DNA of 64,000 nucleotides from an uncultured bacterium (GTDB taxonomy: Bacteria > Bacteroidota > Rhodothermia > Rhodothermales > Rubricoccaceae), in assembly GCA_947493945.1 (NCBI GenBank), contig CANLSR010000009.1:62001-126000 (forward strand), in the 5' to 3' direction. A program made the translations under genes and the position numbers. This document shows positions 42,272 through 50,914 of this stretch, one piece after another. The notes beneath the pieces were generated by a model, which saw nothing but the letters and a program-made list of their open reading frames with translations, was not told where the DNA came from and did not search any database. Within the stretch, counting starts at the first letter, position 1. Every line of letters begins with the position of its first letter.

Positions 42272-43282
42272 GTGCTCAACCCGTTCTCGGTCGACGTCGC
42301 CATCGACCTCGGCACCGCCAACACGCTCATCCACGTCCGCGACAAGGGGATCGTGCTCAACGAGCCGTCCATCGTCGCGCGCGACCGCCGCAGCAACAAG
42401 CCGGTCGCCATCGGCCAGGAGGCGCTGATGATGCACGAGCGGACGCACAAGGACATCGAGACCATCCGGCCCCTGAACGACGGCGTGATCGCCGACTTCT
42501 CGGTCGCCGACGCCCTGATCCGCGGCTTTATCCGGCGCATCAAGCCCGGCTGGATGTCGTCGATCGGGCGGATGGTGATCTGCGTGCCCTCGGGCATCAC
42601 CGAGGTCGAGCGGCGCGCGGTCAAGGACGCGGCCCAGAACGCCGGCGCCCGCCAGGTCATGCTCATCGACGAGCCGATGGCGGCGGCCATCGGGATCGGG
42701 CTCCACGTCCAGGAGCCGGTCGGCAACATGATCGTCGACATCGGCGGCGGGACGACCGAGATCGCGGTCATCGCCCTCAACGGGATCGTGGTGGACGAGT
42801 CGATCCGCGTCGGCGGCAACGAGATGGACGAGGCGGTGATGCAGTACTTCAAAAAGCACCACAACCTGCTCATCGGGTCGCGCACGGCCGAGCGGATCAA
42901 GTGCGAGATCGGGAGCGCCCAGAAGATCGACCCCGAGCTGGAGCTGTCGGTCAAGGGCCGCGACCTGGTCACGGGCGTGCCCAAGACGCGCGTGGTCTCG
43001 TCGGAGGACGTGCGCGAGGCGCTGCGGCCGTCGGTCAACCAGATCGCCGCCGCCGTCGTGCGCGCGCTGGAGCGGACGCCGCCGGAGCTGGGCGGCGACG
43101 TGCTCGAGCGCGGCATCATGCTCACCGGCGGCGGCGCGATGCTCAAGGGGCTCGACGAGTACCTCCGCGAGCGGACCGAGCTCCCGGTGTTCGCCGCCGA
43201 CGACCCGCTGACGGCCGTCGTGCGCGGCACGGGCTTCGTGCTGGAGGACATCGACCTCTACATGCCCGTCTTGACCAACTAA
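42272..43282 (+). CDS. mreB: Rod-shape determining protein MreB
   Basis: 336 aa, GTG start at 42272. Bacterial actin that organises the cell-wall elongation machinery under the inner membrane. Phosphate-1 motif VAIDLGTANTLI (residues 8-19), phosphate-2 VDIGGGTTEIAVIAL, adenosine motif MLTGGGAMLKGLDEYL, and the TRVVSSEDVREAL segment. The frame is open upstream to 42158, but that part is Pro/Arg-rich without family likeness. A TAGCTTGC box at 42154-42161 could be a -7 element. 96 nt before mreC. Confidence 0.97.
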   Translation: MLNPFSVDVAIDLGTANTLIHVRDKGIVLNEPSIVARDRRSNKPVAIGQEALMMHERTHKDIETIRPLNDGVIADFSVADALIRGFIRRIKPGWMSSIGRMVICVPSGITEVERRAVKDAAQNAGARQVMLIDEPMAAAIGIGLHVQEPVGNMIVDIGGGTTEIAVIALNGIVVDESIRVGGNEMDEAVMQYFKKHHNLLIGSRTAERIKCEIGSAQKIDPELELSVKGRDLVTGVPKTRVVSSEDVREALRPSVNQIAAAVVRALERTPPELGGDVLERGIMLTGGGAMLKGLDEYLRERTELPVFAADDPLTAVVRGTGFVLEDIDLYMPVLTN

Positions 43283-43289
43283 GCGCCCC

Positions 43290-43308
43290 GCTGGCGGCGC
43301 CCGCCAGC
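43290..43308. repeat. Hairpin of the GCTGGCGG family between mreB and mreC
   Basis: GCTGGCGG (43290-43297), 3-nt loop, CCGCCAGC (43301-43308), 7 nt after the mreB stop. Confidence 0.7.
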
Positions 43309-43378
43309 CGGTGCCACGGCGCGGCCGAACCCGCCGCGCGCTGCCGAGTAGCCCCCTCCCCCCTCCCCCGACCGCCGG

Positions 43379-44284
43379 ATGGCCCTCGCTCAACAGGTCT
43401 GGGAGCGCTCGCGCGACTACGTGATCTTCGCGGCGCTCCTGCTGACCGGAGTCACCTTGTTCGTCAGCCGCAACGGGCCGGCACTGCGGGCGGCGCGGGC
43501 CGCCAGCCTGGCGGTGACGGCGCCCGTCGAGGGCGTGTTCGAGCGGTGGTCCCAGTTCCGAGGCTCCCTGGTCGAGAACGACCGGCTGCGCACCGAGACC
43601 GCCACGCTGTCGGCCGAGGTGGCCCGGCTGCGCGAGGCCTCGGCCGAGAACGCCCAGCTCCGGGCGCTGCTCCAGTTCGAGGACTCGACCCAGACGCCGC
43701 GGGTGATCGGGCGCGTGGTCTCGAAGGAGATCACGGAGCAGACCAACCTGCTCACCATCGACGTGGGCGCGCGCGACCGGGTCCGGGTGGGGATGCCGGT
43801 GATCAACGAGCGCGGCGTGGTGGGCAAGGTGGTGCTGGTGAGCGACCGCTACGCGGTCGTGATGCCGCACCAGAACACCCAGTTCCGGGTGCCGGCCGTG
43901 ATCGAGGCGCTCAGCCGCGAGGGCATGGTCCGCTGGGACGGCGTCTCGTTCGACCAGTTGACGATGGAGCGCGTGGTCAAGACGGAGCCGGTCGAGCGCG
44001 GGATGCTGGTGACCACGAGCCCGTTCTCGGGCGTCTTCCCGGCCGGCGTGCCCATCGGCCGCGTGGACACGGCGTACGCGGCGGCGGGCCGCAACGACTA
44101 CGTGATCCACCTGACGCCGGCGGCGCCGATCTCCGAGGTCGGCTTCGTCTACGTGCTCCTCGTCCGCCCGGACCCGGAGCGGGCCATCCTGGAGGCCCAG
44201 GCCCGGGACTCGCTCGGGATCGAGCGCCAGCAGAGCGCGCTGGAGGCCCAACTCGAAGAGGCCGCCCAGGCCGAGGGGGAGTAG
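43379..44284 (+). CDS. mreC: Rod-shape determining protein MreC
   Basis: 301 aa. One N-terminal transmembrane helix (YVIFAALLLTGVTLFVS, residues about 13-30), a coiled coil (residues 60-95, TETATLSAEVARLREASAENAQLRALL), then the beta-rich periplasmic core (GRVVSKEITEQTNLLTIDVGARDRVRVGMPVINERGVVGKVVLVS in several strands). It links MreB to wall synthases. The expected next gene mreD is missing; dacB follows instead. Confidence 0.95.
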   Translation: MALAQQVWERSRDYVIFAALLLTGVTLFVSRNGPALRAARAASLAVTAPVEGVFERWSQFRGSLVENDRLRTETATLSAEVARLREASAENAQLRALLQFEDSTQTPRVIGRVVSKEITEQTNLLTIDVGARDRVRVGMPVINERGVVGKVVLVSDRYAVVMPHQNTQFRVPAVIEALSREGMVRWDGVSFDQLTMERVVKTEPVERGMLVTTSPFSGVFPAGVPIGRVDTAYAAAGRNDYVIHLTPAAPISEVGFVYVLLVRPDPERAILEAQARDSLGIERQQSALEAQLEEAAQAEGE

Positions 44285-44375
44285 CCCGGGGCCCCGACCG
44301 GTCGCCCGCGCTGACCACACGCCCGGAGCCGAGACGCCGGCTCCGGCGCACTATGTTTCTTTCGTTTCCGTTCCG

Positions 44376-45887
44376 ATGGCCCCCGGCCCCGCCTCGATGA
44401 CCGCTCACCTCCGACTGCTCACGCTCCTGCTCCTCGCGCTGGCCCCGGCCGCCGCCGCCCAGCCCACGTCGACGCTCTTCGGGCTGGCGGACCAGGTGGA
44501 CGGGGTGATCGACGCGAACGCGTTCTCGGACGCCTACTGGGGCGTCTACATCGTGGACCTCGACGCCGACCGGGTGCTCTACGACCGCAACGCCTCCAAG
44601 CGGTTTATCCCGGCGAGCAACATGAAGCTGCTCACGACGGCCGCCGTGCTCGACGCGCTCGGCCCCGACTTCCGCTACCAGACGCGGCTCTACGCCAACG
44701 GGCAGGTCCAGAACGGCACGCTGACCGGCGGGCTGGTCGTGCGCGGCGCCGGCGACCCCACCTTCGGCGGGCGCTACAACCGCGGCGACCTCACCCGCAC
44801 GTTCCGCCAGTGGGCCGACAGCCTGCGCGCCGCCGGCGTGCGGCGTGTCCAGGGCACGGTGGTCGGCGACGACGACGTGTTCGACAACGTCCAGCTGGGC
44901 CAGGGCTGGCAGTGGGACGACCTGGTGTGGTACTACGGCGCCGAGATCTCGGGCCTCCAGTTCAACGAGGGCACGGTCCACGTCGAGGTGGAGGGGACGT
45001 CGCCGGGCCGGGCCGCGCGCATCGCCGCGGCGCCCGACTACGACTACGTCCGCTTCGTCAACCGAACCGTCACGACGGCCGGCGGCGACATCCAGGAGGG
45101 CTACTCCCGCGAGCTCTCCAACAACGTGTTCACCGTCACGACGTCGGTCCCGGCCGGGCAGACCGAGACCGAGGAGCTGTCGGTCGTCAACCCCACCGAC
45201 TACTTTATCTCGACGATGGTCGGCGTCTTCCGCCAGCAGGGCATCGACGTCGAGGCCGACCTCGTGGACGTGGACGAGTGGAGCCAGAGCCCGCGCTACG
45301 AGACGATGCGCCAGATCGCCGTCCACCAGTCGCCGCCGCTGGCGGAGATCGTGGAGCAGACCAACACGGACTCGAACAACCTCTACGCCGAGCACCTGCT
45401 CCGCACGATGGGCTCGTACGTCTACCAGGACAAGGACTTCCCGACGGGCTCGGCGTTCGCCGGCTACGCCGCGATGGGGCCGCTGCTGGCCCGGCTCCAG
45501 ATCGACCCACTGTCGTTCCGCGTCGCCGACGGCTCGGGCCTGTCGGCGCTCAACCGCCTGACGCCGGTCGGCATCGTGTCGCTCTTGCGCGGGATGCGCG
45601 ACCACCCGGACCGCGCCACCGGCCGCGCCTTCGTGGAGTCGCTGCCCGTCGGCGGGCGGACGGGCACGCTCAAGCGCCGCTACCGCAACGGCGACGCCCG
45701 GGGCAACGTGCGCGCCAAGACGGGCTACATCTCGGGCGCGCGGACGCTCTCGGGCTACGTGACCTCGGCCAGCGGCCACACGATCGCGTTCTCGCTCTTG
45801 TGCAACAACTACACGGTCCCCACGAGCCGCGTCAACCGCGCCCAGGACCAGATCGTGGAGATGCTCGCCGACTTCGAGGGACGGTAG
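44376..45887 (+). CDS. dacB: D-alanyl-D-alanine carboxypeptidase/endopeptidase (PBP4, peptidase S13)
   Basis: 503 aa, signal peptide (LRLLTLLLLALAPAAAAQ). Periplasmic penicillin-binding protein that trims or cuts peptidoglycan cross-links. SxxK motif in PASNMKLLTTAA (Ser about residue 86), SxN in NTDSNNLYAEHLLR, and KTG in RAKTGYISGARTLSGY. The large insert between the first two motifs is typical of PBP4. ATG at 44376; a second ATG at 44397 is also possible. 91 nt after mreC, so probably one wall-growth unit. Confidence 0.95.
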   Translation: MAPGPASMTAHLRLLTLLLLALAPAAAAQPTSTLFGLADQVDGVIDANAFSDAYWGVYIVDLDADRVLYDRNASKRFIPASNMKLLTTAAVLDALGPDFRYQTRLYANGQVQNGTLTGGLVVRGAGDPTFGGRYNRGDLTRTFRQWADSLRAAGVRRVQGTVVGDDDVFDNVQLGQGWQWDDLVWYYGAEISGLQFNEGTVHVEVEGTSPGRAARIAAAPDYDYVRFVNRTVTTAGGDIQEGYSRELSNNVFTVTTSVPAGQTETEELSVVNPTDYFISTMVGVFRQQGIDVEADLVDVDEWSQSPRYETMRQIAVHQSPPLAEIVEQTNTDSNNLYAEHLLRTMGSYVYQDKDFPTGSAFAGYAAMGPLLARLQIDPLSFRVADGSGLSALNRLTPVGIVSLLRGMRDHPDRATGRAFVESLPVGGRTGTLKRRYRNGDARGNVRAKTGYISGARTLSGYVTSASGHTIAFSLLCNNYTVPTSRVNRAQDQIVEMLADFEGR

Positions 45888-45899
45888 ACCTGTCGACAA

Positions 45900-46244
45900 T
45901 TGGGCGCCCAACGTTTGTTCACTGGCATTGCGACCTTGGAACGCCGCCCGATCAACCGCTCGTCCATCCGCCGGATTGCCATCGGCCTCACCGTCGTTTC
46001 CGCCGCTAGCGCGGCCTTGCTCCCGACCCTGCTCCTTAGCCCTTGGCCCCTGACGTGGGCCGCGGTCGGGCTCGGATTCTTCGCGGGGCTCGCAATCGGA
46101 CCCGGCGCGGCCATCGGCGCGCTCATCACCTTCGCTGTCTATTGGGAACAGGGCGTGCCGGTCGGACAACGAACAAAGCGGCTGGCGGCTGTGCTGGCGG
46201 TCCTCGTTCCGCAGGCCGCCTTCTTCGCCTGGTTTCTTACGTGA
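45900..46244 (+). CDS. Hypothetical small membrane protein of atypical composition
   Basis: 114 aa from a TTG at 45900; in-frame ATG starts are missing, so the exact start is uncertain. Three hydrophobic segments (about residues 25-45, 50-75, 95-113). Third codon positions are less G/C-biased than in neighbours (codons such as att, gtt, ttt, gca are common). The 46245-46350 stretch after it has the same mixed character. It may be a recent acquisition or a remnant. No family recognised; no ribosome-binding site seen. Confidence 0.45.
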   Translation: MGAQRLFTGIATLERRPINRSSIRRIAIGLTVVSAASAALLPTLLLSPWPLTWAAVGLGFFAGLAIGPGAAIGALITFAVYWEQGVPVGQRTKRLAAVLAVLVPQAAFFAWFLT

Positions 46245-46380
46245 GGCCCCCGCTGCGCCAGCGGTTCCTGGATAGGGCTTCCGACGTGGGCAGCGAGCAG
46301 GCCGTCGGGTTTCTCGCGCTGGCGAAAGACGCCGTCCTGTCTGGCGCCTGATTCTCGTGCCCGAGACCCGTTGGCCCACG

Positions 46381-46397
46381 CCGCCAGCGGCTGGCGG
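46381..46397. repeat. Compact palindrome CCGCCAGC-G-GCTGGCGG
   Basis: 8-bp arms around one G, upstream of hslV. Rest of 46245-46477 has only mixed G+C sequence and a loose GGACGGCGGCCGGC/GCCGGCCGTCC pair near 46408-46450. Confidence 0.65.
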
Positions 46398-46477
46398 AAG
46401 TCTGGGTGAGGACGGCGGCCGGCGAAACTCCGGTGCCCAGCCGGCCGTCCGCCCCCCTTTCCACAGACTGCCCCACT

Positions 46478-47029
<552 letters not shown>

Positions 47030-47036
47030 GCCGCTG

Positions 47037-47060
47037 GCGGTCCCGGTCGGCGGGGACCGC
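47037..47060. repeat. Hairpin with GCTGGCGGTCCC element after hslV
   Basis: GCGGTCCC (47037-47044), 8-nt loop, GGGACCGC (47053-47060), 7 nt after the hslV stop. The 5' side is CGCTGGCGGTCCCGGTCGGCG, the dispersed element. A reversed copy is at 47195-47215. The remaining 47061-47321 carries no other clear feature. Confidence 0.6.
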
Positions 47061-47321
47061 AAAGCCGTTTCCGTAGGGGCGCATTGCAATACGCCCCGAC
47101 TGAAGCCCCGCCCGGGCGAGGGCAAGCCGACGGCTCGCCCCTACACACGCGGTTGCAGGCCGCGCGGCGGCTCGCCGGCGACCCCAACCCTCGTCCACGG
47201 CGACCGCCAGCGGCGCGGGCGGACCTTTCCAGCGGCGCGGCCGTCCAGTGGCCGCTGTTCCAACGCACATCTGACCGTCTCCCCCCTCCGCACGACCGCG
47301 ACGCTGTTCGCGCTCTGGCTG

Positions 47322-48524
47322 TTGGTGTTTACCGCCGCCAGCCAGACCATCATCGTCACGCCCATCCTGCCGCTGATCGGCGCCGAGCTCGACGTGGGAC
47401 CGGGGCCGATGGGGCTGCTGGTGTCGGTCTACTCCTGGGTGCTCGCGTTCGCGGCCCTGGTGATGGGGCCGATCTCCGACCGCGTCGGGCGGCGCCGGGT
47501 GCTGCTCCTGGGCGCCGGCGCGTTGACGGTCGCGCTCGCGCTCCACGGGCTGGCGGACACGTTCGGCAGCCTGCTCGCCATGCGCGTGCTGGCGGGCGCC
47601 GGCGGCGGCGTGCTCTCGGGCGCGGCCGTGAGCTACGTCGGCGACGCGTTCCCGTACGAGCGGCGCGGGTGGGCGACGGGCTGGGTGATGAGCGGCGTCC
47701 CGTTCGGGCTGGTCATCGGGATCCCGCTCGGCCGCGCGCTGGCCGTCGCGGCCGGTTTCCGGGCGCCGTTCGTGGCGTTCGCCGCCGTCATGGCCGCCGC
47801 GTTCGTGCTCATCCTGACCGTGGTCCCCCAGCCCGACGTCGAGCTGTCGCGCGAGCGGCCGACGGTCGCCGGCTCGCTCCGCCAGTACCGCCAGCTGCTC
47901 ACGAGCGGCGCCGGCACGGCGGCGGCGGCGGCCACCTACTTCCTGATGTACCTGGGCCTGGGGCTCCTGATCGTCTACCTCCCGCAGTGGCTCACGAACC
48001 GGTTCTCGCTCGACGTGACCGTGTTCGGCCGGCCGCTGGCGGTGTTCGGGCTGCCGCTGGACCTGATCGCGACGCTGTTCCTGGCCGGCGGGCTGGTGAG
48101 CGTGGTGGTGGCGCCGGGCGCCGGCGCGCTCTCGGACGTGCTGGGCCGCAAGCCGCTCATCCTGGCCTCGTGCCTGGGGCTGGCCGTCGTGACGGCCGCG
48201 CTGACGTTCGTCGTCACGGCGCGCTGGGTGGCCTACCCGCTCTACATCGCCATCATGGGCCTGTTCGGCTTGCGGATGGCGCCGCTCCAGGCGCTCCTGA
48301 CCGCGCTCGTGCCGGACCGCCAGCGGGGCTCGTTCCTGTCCCTGACCATCGCCGTGGGCCAGATCGGGACCGGCGTCGGGGCGGCGCTCGGCGGCGTGCT
48401 CTACGCCCGCGTGGGCTACGTCTCGAACACGCTCGTCTCGGCGGCCGTGATCCTGGCCATGGCCGCGCTCGTGTGGCGCTGGCTCCCCGAGCCGACGGAG
48501 CAGGCCGTGGAGGTCGACGCGTAG
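47322..48524 (+). CDS. Major facilitator superfamily transporter
   Basis: 400 aa, about 12 hydrophobic segments. MFS motif A in GPISDRVGRRRVLLLGAG (loop 2-3) and a related SDVLGRKPLILAS in the second half. The first half resembles sugar/drug efflux carriers (AGGGVLSGAAVSYVGDAFPYERRG). The annotated TTG at 47322 would cut off the start of the first helix: the frame upstream reads LRTTATLFALWLLVFTAASQ and has no ATG, GTG or TTG nearby, so a CTG (47271) or other rare start is possible. Substrate unknown. Confidence 0.85.
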   Translation: MVFTAASQTIIVTPILPLIGAELDVGPGPMGLLVSVYSWVLAFAALVMGPISDRVGRRRVLLLGAGALTVALALHGLADTFGSLLAMRVLAGAGGGVLSGAAVSYVGDAFPYERRGWATGWVMSGVPFGLVIGIPLGRALAVAAGFRAPFVAFAAVMAAAFVLILTVVPQPDVELSRERPTVAGSLRQYRQLLTSGAGTAAAAATYFLMYLGLGLLIVYLPQWLTNRFSLDVTVFGRPLAVFGLPLDLIATLFLAGGLVSVVVAPGAGALSDVLGRKPLILASCLGLAVVTAALTFVVTARWVAYPLYIAIMGLFGLRMAPLQALLTALVPDRQRGSFLSLTIAVGQIGTGVGAALGGVLYARVGYVSNTLVSAAVILAMAALVWRWLPEPTEQAVEVDA

Positions 48525-48591
48525 GGCGCGGGGCGCACCTCGGCCAACGGGCCGAGCCTGCACGAGCCGCCCCCCGCTCTACCTGCGGGCC

Positions 48592-49290
48592 CTACGCCCC
48601 CTCGCGCTCCAGCGTCGCCAGCAGGGCCGGGAGCGCGTCGCCGGTCGAGAGCACCACACGGGCGCCGGCGGTCATCAGCGTCCGGCCGTGGGCGTCGAGG
48701 GCGTGGCCGGGCGGGACGACGCCGATGGCGACGCAGCCGGCGGCCGTCGCCGCGGCCATGTCGTCCACGGTGTCGCCGGCGAACGCGGCGTCGCGCGCGT
48801 CCACCTCCAGCTCGGCCAGGGCCAGCTCCAGGCCGTACGGGTCCGGCTTCTCGCGCCCCGACTGGCGCCCCATGCCGACGACGACCGGCACCAGCGCGTC
48901 CCACCCGAACCGCTCCAGCGTCCACTGGGCGTCCCCTTCCGGCCGGCCGGTGACGAGCGCCAGCCGGTAGCGGCCGGCCAGCTCTTCCAGCGTCTCGGTG
49001 CGGATGGCGGCGGGCTCGGTCGCGATCAGGCCGTCAAAGTCGCGGCCGCGGTAGAGGCCGTTAAACCGCGCCTTAACGGCCTCGAAGTCGACCTCGTGGC
49101 CGGCGTCCTGGATCAGCGACTGGCTCAGCACCCAGTCGTTGTTGAAGCCGCCCTGGTCTTTCTTGGCCTGGACGGCGCCGGGCGCTGGCTCCGCGCCGGT
49201 AAAGTGGCGGACGGTCTCGGCGATGGCGCGGCGGAACGAGCCGCGCACGTCCACCAGGACGCCATCCATGTCGAGTAAGAGGGCTTTCAT
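48592..49290 (-). CDS. HAD-IA family phosphatase
   Basis: 232 aa. Motif I LLLDMDGVLVD (nucleophile Asp8 and Asp10), motif II VTGRPEGD, motif III Lys in REKPDPYGL, motif IV FAGDTVDDMAAA. Cap domain of helical type (subfamily IA). A phosphatase on small molecules; substrate unknown. ATG at 49290; the frame extends to 49323. It follows rho by 43 nt on the same strand. Confidence 0.9.
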   Translation of the reverse strand: MKALLLDMDGVLVDVRGSFRRAIAETVRHFTGAEPAPGAVQAKKDQGGFNNDWVLSQSLIQDAGHEVDFEAVKARFNGLYRGRDFDGLIATEPAAIRTETLEELAGRYRLALVTGRPEGDAQWTLERFGWDALVPVVVGMGRQSGREKPDPYGLELALAELEVDARDAAFAGDTVDDMAAATAAGCVAIGVVPPGHALDAHGRTLMTAGARVVLSTGDALPALLATLEREGA

Positions 49291-49333
49291 CGGGTGCAGG
49301 GCGGGGCCGGCCAAGATGGCCACGCCCGGCGCG

Positions 49334-50764
49334 CTACGGTTCGAGGCTCGCGAGAAACGCGTCGTTGCTGTCGGTCCCGCGCATCCGCTCCAGGACCATC
49401 GTGAGGGCCGCGGGCGCGTCCAGGTCCGCCAGCGACTGGCGGAGGGCCTGGACGCGCGCCAGGCGGCCGGGCGGGACCAGCATCTCCTCGCGGCGCGTGC
49501 CGCTGGCCTCCAGGTCGATGGCCGGCCAGATGCGCCGCCGCGCCAGGTCGCGGTCCAGCACCAGCTCCATGTTGCCGGTCCCCTCGAACGCCTGGTAGAC
49601 CGCCGCGTCCACCTCGCTCTCGGTGCCCACCAGGACGGTGGCCAGGACGGTGAGCGAGCCGCCCTCCTCGGCGGCGCGGGCGGCGCCGAACAGCCGCTTG
49701 GGGCCGCGCAGCGCGGCCGTCGACAGGGCGTCGGTGGTGGCGGCGGCGGCGTCCAGCGTGGCCTGGTAGGCCCGGGCCAGGCCCGTGAGCGAGTCGAGCA
49801 GGACCACCACGTCCTGGCCGGCCTCCACCAAGCGCCGCGCCTTCTCCATCGCCAGCTCGGCGACGTGGACCTGGCGCTCGGGCGCCTCGTCGAACGTCGA
49901 GGCCACGACCTCGGCGCCCGGCACGGCGCGCTGGAAGTCGGTGACCTCCTCGGGCCGCTCGTCCACCAGCACCACCAGCACCGTCGCGTCGGGCTCGTTC
50001 TCGGAGATCGCTCGGGCGAGGGCCTGCAGGAGCATCGTCCGGCCGGCCTTGGGCGGCGCGACGACCAGGCCGCGCTGGCCCTTGCCGATGGGCGCGAACA
50101 GGTCGACGACGCGCGTCGCCAGCGCCTCGGGCACGGTCTCCAGGCGCAGCGGGCGGTCCGGGTAGGCCGGCGTGAGCACGTCGAAGCCGGTCCGCTCGTC
50201 GAAGGCGTCGGGCGCCCGCCCGTTGATGGCGTGCACCCGGATGAGCGCGAAAAACCGCTCGCCTTCCTTGGGCGGCCGGATCTGGCCGTCGACGGTGTCG
50301 CCGACGCGCAGCGAGAACCGCTTGATCTGGCTCGGGCTGACGTAGATGTCGTCCGGCGACGGGAGGTAGCTGTACTCGGCCGAGCGCAGGAAGCCGTAGC
50401 CGTCGGGCAGGATCTCCAGGACGCCGGTCTTGCGGATGAGCCCCAGGAGCGTGACCGCGTACGGGTCGAAGCCCTGCATGTAGTCGGGCCAGCGCTCCGA
50501 GATCGGCTGGCGCGTGCGGGGCGTCCGGCGGCGCGGGGTGGGCCGCGAGGCGGCGGCGCGCGGCCGTGTGGGCGGCCGGTCGTCGGAGGCCGCGGCCAGG
50601 CGGGGGGGCAGGTCGGAGGCCTCGGCGTCCGCGTCGGCCTCGGCGCCCAGGATCTCGTAGATCAGGTCGCGGCGGCGCAGGTCGGCGTAGCCCTGGATGC
50701 CCAGCCGCCGCGCGATCTCGTACAGCTCCGACACCTTCTTCTGCTCCAGGACGGAGATGTTCAT
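49334..50764 (-). CDS. rho: Transcription termination factor Rho, divergent (P-loop Lys replaced, Q- and R-loops altered)
   Basis: 476 aa. N-terminal Rho_N helix bundle, an Arg/Pro/Ala-rich insert (residues about 48-85), and the cold-shock RNA-binding domain (GVLEILPDGYGFLRSAEYSYLP, DDIYVSPSQIKRF), all recognisable. In the ATPase part the P-loop reads APPKAGRT: Arg242 stands where E. coli Rho has Lys184. DSLTGLARAY has Gly where Rho has Arg. The Q-loop segment (residues 334-353, QATLDAAAATTDALSTAALR) lacks the family's SGK-LTGG. Glu384 stands at the R-loop lysine (GTESEVD against TGSKMD). The DERPEEVT and SGTRREE (arginine finger) segments are kept. Gene order tsaE, folC, rho, HAD. Confidence 0.93.
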   Translation of the reverse strand: MNISVLEQKKVSELYEIARRLGIQGYADLRRRDLIYEILGAEADADAEASDLPPRLAAASDDRPPTRPRAAASRPTPRRRTPRTRQPISERWPDYMQGFDPYAVTLLGLIRKTGVLEILPDGYGFLRSAEYSYLPSPDDIYVSPSQIKRFSLRVGDTVDGQIRPPKEGERFFALIRVHAINGRAPDAFDERTGFDVLTPAYPDRPLRLETVPEALATRVVDLFAPIGKGQRGLVVAPPKAGRTMLLQALARAISENEPDATVLVVLVDERPEEVTDFQRAVPGAEVVASTFDEAPERQVHVAELAMEKARRLVEAGQDVVVLLDSLTGLARAYQATLDAAAATTDALSTAALRGPKRLFGAARAAEEGGSLTVLATVLVGTESEVDAAVYQAFEGTGNMELVLDRDLARRRIWPAIDLEASGTRREEMLVPPGRLARVQALRQSLADLDAPAALTMVLERMRGTDSNDAFLASLEP

Positions 50765-50914
50765 GGGGAGAGACCCCGCCGTGGACGCGGGGCGTGGGGG
50801 TGGGCCAGCGAGAGGGGCGTGAGCCGGGCCCGGAGACGGGGAGAGGGGACGGCCACCAGAGCGGCCGGGTAGCTCTAACCCGTTGCGCAGGTCCGGGTTC
50901 GCACGCCGGCCGTC

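Noticed and set aside
46406..46477. Upstream start for HslV
   Set aside because: It would place 24 extra residues before the catalytic threonine; the TTG at 46478 gives the usual short propeptide.
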